Shown here: piece by piece, positions 60,243 through 64,000 of the stretch
How positions within the stretch are numbered: position 1 is the stretch's first letter
Layout: each line of letters begins with the position of its first letter
Source: Amycolatopsis albispora
GTDB lineage: Bacteria; Actinomycetota; Actinomycetes; Mycobacteriales; Pseudonocardiaceae
NCBI RefSeq assembly: GCF_003312875.1
Contig: NZ_CP015163.1
Coordinates: 248,001-312,000 of the forward strand
DNA length: 64,000 bases
Direction of reading: 5' to 3'
The notes under the pieces: model-generated
What the model was told of the DNA's origin: nothing
What the model saw: only the letters and a program-made list of their open reading frames with translations
The model's database searches: none
Program-made: the position numbers and the translations under genes

Positions 60243-61385
60243 ATGGACATCAATCCCTACGAGGCCGAACACGAGGATTTCCGTGAGCTGTGCGGGAAGT
60301 TCCTCGAGCGCGAGGCGGTGCCGCACCACGCGCGGTGGGAACGGGACGGGATCATCGAGCCCGGGTTGTGGGCCAAGGCGGGCGAGGCCGGGCTGCTGGG
60401 CCTGGACGCGCCGGTCGAGCACGGCGGCGGCGGGCAGGCCGATTTCCGGTACACGATGGTGTTCATCGAAGAACTCATCCGGGCGGGCATCACCGCGCCG
60501 GGGTTCGTCGCGCACAACGACCTGATCTCGTCCTACCTGGCCACCCGCACCACCGCGGAGCAGCGGGCGCGCTGGTTGCCCGGCCTCTGCGCCGGCAAGC
60601 TCATCGCCGCCATCGCGCTGAGCGAGCCGGAGGCGGGCAGCGATCTCGCCGGAATCCGCACCCGTGCCGTCCGCGACGGCGACCACTATGTCCTCAATGG
60701 ACAGAAAACCTTCATCACCAACGGCGAGAACGCCGATCTGGTCATCGTGGCGGCCAAGACCGGCACGCCGCGCGGCGGGCAGGCGATGACGCTGCTGGTG
60801 GTGGAGCGGGGCATGCCGGGCTTCTCGCGCGGCAGGCGGCTGGCGAAGGTCGGCTGGCCGGCCAGCGACACCAGCGAACTGTTCTTCGACGACTGCCGGG
60901 TGCCGGTGACCAACCTCCTCGGCCGGGAGAACGCCGGCATGGGGTACCTGATGGGCGGGCTGCCGAGGGAGCGGCTGTGCATCTCCGCGGTGGCGGTGGC
61001 CACGGCCGAGAAGGTGCTGGCCGAGACGCTCGGTTACGCCCGCGAGCGCAAGGCGTTCGGCCAGCCCATCGGCAGCTTCCAGCACAACAAGTTCCTGCTG
61101 GCCACTTTGGACACCGAGGTGACCATGGCCAGGGTGTTCCTCAACCACTGCGTGGCCGAGTTCAACGCCCGCAGGCTCACCGTCACCGACGCCGCCAAGC
61201 TCAAGTGGTGGACCACGGAGCTGCAGGTCCGGCTGACTGACCGGTGCCTGCAACTGCACGGCGGGTACGGCTACCTGTCCGAAAGCCCGATCGCCAGGGA
61301 ATGGGCCAACAGCCGGGTGCAGACGATCTACGGCGGCACCACCGAAGTGATGAAGGAACTCCTCGGCAGTTCCCTCGGCCTGTGA
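60243..61385 (+). CDS. hlmB: Acyl-CoA-dehydrogenase-like flavoenzyme (HlmB-type)
   Basis: A 380-residue enzyme of the acyl-CoA dehydrogenase fold: LSEPEAGSDLAGIRTRA and FITNGENADLVIVAAKT in the FAD site, RKAFGQPIGSFQHNK in the C-terminal domain, and IYGGTTEVMKELLG near the end. The medium-chain Glu of the YEGT motif is Gly here; Glu244 in PRERL matches the base used by isovaleryl-type enzymes. In dithiolopyrrolone clusters this flavoprotein is proposed to oxidise the carrier-bound cysteinyl unit rather than a CoA ester. ATG 60243. Confidence 0.9.
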   Translation: MDINPYEAEHEDFRELCGKFLEREAVPHHARWERDGIIEPGLWAKAGEAGLLGLDAPVEHGGGGQADFRYTMVFIEELIRAGITAPGFVAHNDLISSYLATRTTAEQRARWLPGLCAGKLIAAIALSEPEAGSDLAGIRTRAVRDGDHYVLNGQKTFITNGENADLVIVAAKTGTPRGGQAMTLLVVERGMPGFSRGRRLAKVGWPASDTSELFFDDCRVPVTNLLGRENAGMGYLMGGLPRERLCISAVAVATAEKVLAETLGYARERKAFGQPIGSFQHNKFLLATLDTEVTMARVFLNHCVAEFNARRLTVTDAAKLKWWTTELQVRLTDRCLQLHGGYGYLSESPIAREWANSRVQTIYGGTTEVMKELLGSSLGL

Positions 61386-61412
61386 CCGGACACCGCACAG
61401 AAAGGAGTTCAG

Positions 61413-61877
61413 ATGGGGGACACGGGTCCGACCGTCTACGAATGGGCAGGCGGCGCCGAGGCCTGGCACCGGCTGACCGAGGTCTTCTACCAGAAGGTGG
61501 TCAAGGACGAGCTGCTGGCTCCGCTGTTCGCGCACATGGAACCCGACCACCCGGAACACGTCGCGCTGATGCTCGGCGAGGTGTTCGGCGGACCGGCCGA
61601 CTACACCGAGCGGTTCGGCGGGTACCCGCGCCTGGTGGCCCGGCACCGCGGCCGCGACATCCAGCCGGAGCAGCGCGCCCGCTGGGTGGAGCTGATGCTG
61701 GAAACCGCGGACGAGGTGGGCCTGCCCGACGACGCGCCGTTCCGGTCGGCGTTCGTGGCGTACCTGGAATTCGGCTCCAGGCGGGCCATGGCCAATTCGA
61801 AACCGGGCGCGACCCCGGGGCGGCGCGAAACCCTCAAGCTCTGGGGCTGGGGCGAGGCCGCCCCCGGCGAAGAGTGA
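61413..61877 (+). CDS. hlmG: Group II truncated haemoglobin (HlmG-type)
   Basis: A 154-residue 2-over-2 globin. Hallmarks: FY at B9-B10 (EVFYQKVVKDELLAPLF), GGPADYTERFGG, proximal His F8 in LVARHRGRDI, and Trp G8 in RARWVELML, diagnostic for group II. A 20-residue C-terminal tail extends past the globin. A globin gene occurs in holomycin clusters, where an oxygen or redox role is suspected but unproven. ATG 61413 follows AAAGGAG. It is 1 bp from the ligase gene. Confidence 0.92.
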   Translation: MGDTGPTVYEWAGGAEAWHRLTEVFYQKVVKDELLAPLFAHMEPDHPEHVALMLGEVFGGPADYTERFGGYPRLVARHRGRDIQPEQRARWVELMLETADEVGLPDDAPFRSAFVAYLEFGSRRAMANSKPGATPGRRETLKLWGWGEAAPGEE

Positions 61878-61878
61878 C

Positions 61879-63369
61879 ATGGGGATCGCGGACCGGATCG
61901 AGCGGCTGCTGCGGGAGGCGCCGGACGACGCCGAAGCGATCGAGCACCACGGGGTGTGGTGGTCGTGGGGCCGGCTGCGTGCCTGCGCGCAGACGGCGGA
62001 CGAGGCGTTGCGGGCCGCCAGGACCGGCCCCGGCGCCCGGGTGGGGCTGATCCTGGACAACCGGCCCGAACACGTGGCGGCGCTGGCCGCGTTGCTGGCC
62101 GGCGGGCGGTGCGCCGTCGTGCTCAACCCGTTGCAGCCCGCTGATCGGCTCGCCGCGGACATCGCCGGTGCCGGGGTTTCGACGGTGCTCGGCGGATCGG
62201 ACCACCTCGCCGCCGCGGGACTGCCGACGGCCGAGGTGCGGGCGGTGGAGCTGGGCCGGGACGGCGCGGTGCGGTCGTCCGGCGGGCCGGACCTGGTGCG
62301 GCCGGGCAGCGGTCCCGGCGTCGCGTTCGAGCTGTTCACCTCCGGAACCACCGGCCCGCCCAAGCGCATCGCGCTGAGCTACCGGCAACTGGACCAGGCG
62401 CTGGCGTCCGCCGGGCAGGCCCCGGAGCCGGAGGCGCTCCTGCTGCCGTCGGTCTCGGTGATCGCCGCACCGCTGGTGCACATCGGCGGGCTGTGGGGCG
62501 TGCTCAGCGCACTGCACACCGGCCGCCGGATGGTGCTGATGACCAGGTTCTCGGTGTGGCCGTGGGTCGAAGCCGTCGAGCGGTACCGGGTGCGGGCCGC
62601 CTTCCTCGTGCCCGCGGCGTTGCGCGACATCCTGGCCGACGACGTCCCTCGTGAGCGGCTGGCTTCGCTCAAGCTGATCACCTCCGGTTCCACCGTGCTG
62701 CCCGCCGAACTGGCCGACAGCTTCTACCGGCGGTACGGCATCCGGGTGCTGACCACCTACGGCGCCACCGAGTTCGCCGGCGCGGTGGCCGGCTGGACCT
62801 ACGCGCTGCACGAGAAGTGGTGGGATCGCAAGGCGGGCAGCTCCGGCCAGGCTTATCCCGGGGTGCGGCTGCGGGTGACCGGCGAGGCCGGTGCGGTGCT
62901 GCCGGCCGGCCAGGTCGGCAGGCTGGAGGTCCGGACCGCGCAGTCCGCGCGCGGCGCGGGGGCCTGGGTGCGCACCAGCGACCTGGCGCGGATCGACGAG
63001 GACGGCTTCCTCTGGGTGGTCGGCCGGGCCGACGACGCGATCAACCGGGGCGGGTTCAAGGTGCGGCCGGACGCGGTCAGGCGCGCGCTGGAACGGCACC
63101 CCGCCGTGCGTGAGGCGGCGGTGGCCGGGCTGCCGGACGTGCGGCTGGGCGCGGTCCCGGTGGCCGCGGTGGAACTCGAACCGGGGCAGCCGCGGCCCGC
63201 CGTGGCCGAACTGCTCGACCTGTGCCGCGCCGAACTGCTGCCCTACGAACTGCCCCGGCACGTCCTGCTGGTCGACGCGCTGCCCCGCAGCCCGTCGGCC
63301 AAGGTCAGCCGCACGGACGTGCTGGAGCTGGTGCGTGCCGCGCTGGCCGAGGAGGCCCTCACCCCATGA
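61879..63369 (+). CDS. Acyl-AMP ligase (class I adenylate-forming)
   Basis: A 496-residue adenylating enzyme. Motifs: FTSGTTGPPKRIALS (P-loop), TYGATEFAGAVAG, RTSDLARIDEDGFLWVVGRADDAINRGGFKV (hinge) and a C-terminal Lys in SPSAKVSRTDVL. No carrier domain is attached. It has atypical stand-alone acid-ligase features (short N-domain). It sits between the globin and acyltransferase genes with 1-bp and 4-bp junctions, so it belongs to the operon. The S. clavuligerus holomycin set as I recall it has no such ligase. It probably activates the acid that the acyltransferase attaches to the holothin amine. The acid is unknown. Confidence 0.85.
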   Translation: MGIADRIERLLREAPDDAEAIEHHGVWWSWGRLRACAQTADEALRAARTGPGARVGLILDNRPEHVAALAALLAGGRCAVVLNPLQPADRLAADIAGAGVSTVLGGSDHLAAAGLPTAEVRAVELGRDGAVRSSGGPDLVRPGSGPGVAFELFTSGTTGPPKRIALSYRQLDQALASAGQAPEPEALLLPSVSVIAAPLVHIGGLWGVLSALHTGRRMVLMTRFSVWPWVEAVERYRVRAAFLVPAALRDILADDVPRERLASLKLITSGSTVLPAELADSFYRRYGIRVLTTYGATEFAGAVAGWTYALHEKWWDRKAGSSGQAYPGVRLRVTGEAGAVLPAGQVGRLEVRTAQSARGAGAWVRTSDLARIDEDGFLWVVGRADDAINRGGFKVRPDAVRRALERHPAVREAAVAGLPDVRLGAVPVAAVELEPGQPRPAVAELLDLCRAELLPYELPRHVLLVDALPRSPSAKVSRTDVLELVRAALAEEALTP

Positions 63370-64000
63370 CACAGGAGACACACGAGACCATGAGCACCAC
63401 GGAAACCCCGCGCTCGATCCCGACCGCGCTGCCCGGCTTCACCGTTCGCGTGGCCACACCGGCCGAATGGGCGCGGGTGACCGAGTGGGCGAACCGGGAA
63501 GGCTGGAACCACGGGTTCTCCGACGCCGCCTGCTTCCTCGCCACCGACCCGCACGGCTTCTTCCTGGGGTACCTGGGCGACCGCCCGGTCGCGGCCGTGT
63601 CACTGGTCAACCACAACGACGGGTACGCGGTCTGGGGCCACTACCTGGTCGATCCCGGGTTCCGGGCCCAGGGGTACGGGCGGGCGACCTGCCGGGTGGC
63701 CCGCAAGCACGCCGGGGACCGGATCCTCGCCTCCGACGCGATGCCCGGCCAGGTCACCAACTACACCCGGTCCGGGCTGGTCCGCGCGCACGACACCGTG
63801 CACTACACGGGACTGCCGCGGCCATCCGGTGACGCCGCGGCCGGCGTGGTGCCCTACGAACCAGCTTGGCTGGACGCCGTCACCGACTACGACCGACTGT
63901 CCTTTCCGGACGGTCGCCCGGCGTTCCTGGCGCACTGGCTGGCCGCCGAGGGACACCGCACCTTCCTGCGGGTGACCGACGGGGTGCTCACCGGCTACGG
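63366..64000 (+). CDS. hlmA: GNAT N-acyltransferase (HlmA-type), truncated by window end
   Basis: An open frame from ATG 63366 (ATGA overlap with the ligase stop; ATG 63390 is alternative) through the last base, at least 211 residues. It has a complete first GNAT domain with acyl-CoA loop RAQGYGRAT (residues about 109-117) and VAAVSLVNHNDGYAVWGHYLVDP strands. The second part (VVPYEPAWLDAVTDYDRLSFPDGRPAFL) is the start of a C-terminal acetyltransferase-like domain found in this subfamily. In holomycin biosynthesis such an enzyme acylates holothin. Being co-operonic with an acyl-AMP ligase suggests use of an activated acid other than acetate. Confidence 0.85.
   Translation, partial: MTQETHETMSTTETPRSIPTALPGFTVRVATPAEWARVTEWANREGWNHGFSDAACFLATDPHGFFLGYLGDRPVAAVSLVNHNDGYAVWGHYLVDPGFRAQGYGRATCRVARKHAGDRILASDAMPGQVTNYTRSGLVRAHDTVHYTGLPRPSGDAAAGVVPYEPAWLDAVTDYDRLSFPDGRPAFLAHWLAAEGHRTFLRVTDGVLTGY

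Noticed and set aside
54715..61385. Thiazoline siderophore (pyochelin/yersiniabactin-like) or bipyridyl (caerulomycin-like) cluster
   Set aside because: There are no salicylate/aryl-starter genes, reductase domain, PKS module or iron transporters; the globin and PPC-decarboxylase homolog are not expected in those pathways.

Overview
The window is 64 kb of GC-rich DNA (roughly 70 percent GC, frequent GTG/TTG starts, many 4-bp ATGA/GTGA gene overlaps) from a filamentous actinomycete. The type VII secretion genes, Tat-exported rubber oxygenases, TetR/CGNR/ANTAR regulators and dithiolopyrrolone-type genes fit the Pseudonocardiaceae (an Amycolatopsis- or Saccharothrix-like organism). The genus is inference. 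I saw no tRNA, rRNA, CRISPR array, transposase or phage genes.

0-6.4 kb is a rubber (polyisoprene) degradation locus. It holds two latex clearing proteins (Lcp, 182-1396 and 5132-6352), a molybdenum hydroxylase pair of OxiB/OxiA type between them, and a TetR regulator. Related TGATAC/GTATCA inverted repeats precede both lcp genes. A roughly 183-bp palindromic element appears to have inserted at the start of oxiA. 6.4-13.1 kb is housekeeping and accessory: methionine aminopeptidase with twin operators, a dehalogenase-like hydrolase with a divergent CGNR regulator, an AraC/MFS pair, a bifunctional-nuclease family protein, a PfkB kinase and a ChaB protein.

13.2-22.8 kb is a minus-strand type VII (ESX) accessory island. 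A PPE-like protein, an EspG-like chaperone, YbaB-like and EspC-like small proteins are chained by 4-bp overlaps to a secreted serine hydrolase and a secreted esterase. An XRE-NACHT-membrane protein follows. A 30-bp motif with fixed internal spacing lies upstream of two transcription units here and of a third, distant secreted serine hydrolase (31644-32750), which suggests a small regulon.

23-53 kb is mixed: an OmpA-like lipoprotein coupled to a pyruvyl-transferase-like protein, GAF-ANTAR and universal stress proteins, an SDR/TetR pair with two palindromic operators, secreted serine hydrolases, an ATP-grasp protein next to a possible papain-like protein (33006-36313), an EreA-like esterase, an isopropylmalate-dehydrogenase relative, a SulP transporter coupled to a beta-carbonic anhydrase, a fatty acid desaturase, a cold-shock protein with a textbook terminator, a sialidase with a strong promoter/operator, a flavin monooxygenase/TetR pair and an Lrp/DMT exporter pair.

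53.9 kb to the end is a biosynthetic cluster whose gene content and order match holomycin-type dithiolopyrrolone clusters: PPC-decarboxylase-like flavoprotein (divergent), Cy-A-PCP NRPS with a cysteine code, GMC oxidoreductase, type II thioesterase, acyl-CoA dehydrogenase, group II truncated globin, an extra acyl-AMP ligase, and a GNAT acyltransferase running off the window. An MFS exporter and an ArsR-rhodanese regulator sit just upstream. The expected logic is Cys-Cys assembly and oxidation on the carrier protein, decarboxylation, formation of the bicyclic ene-dithiol, then N-acylation. The extra ligase suggests an acyl group other than plain acetyl.
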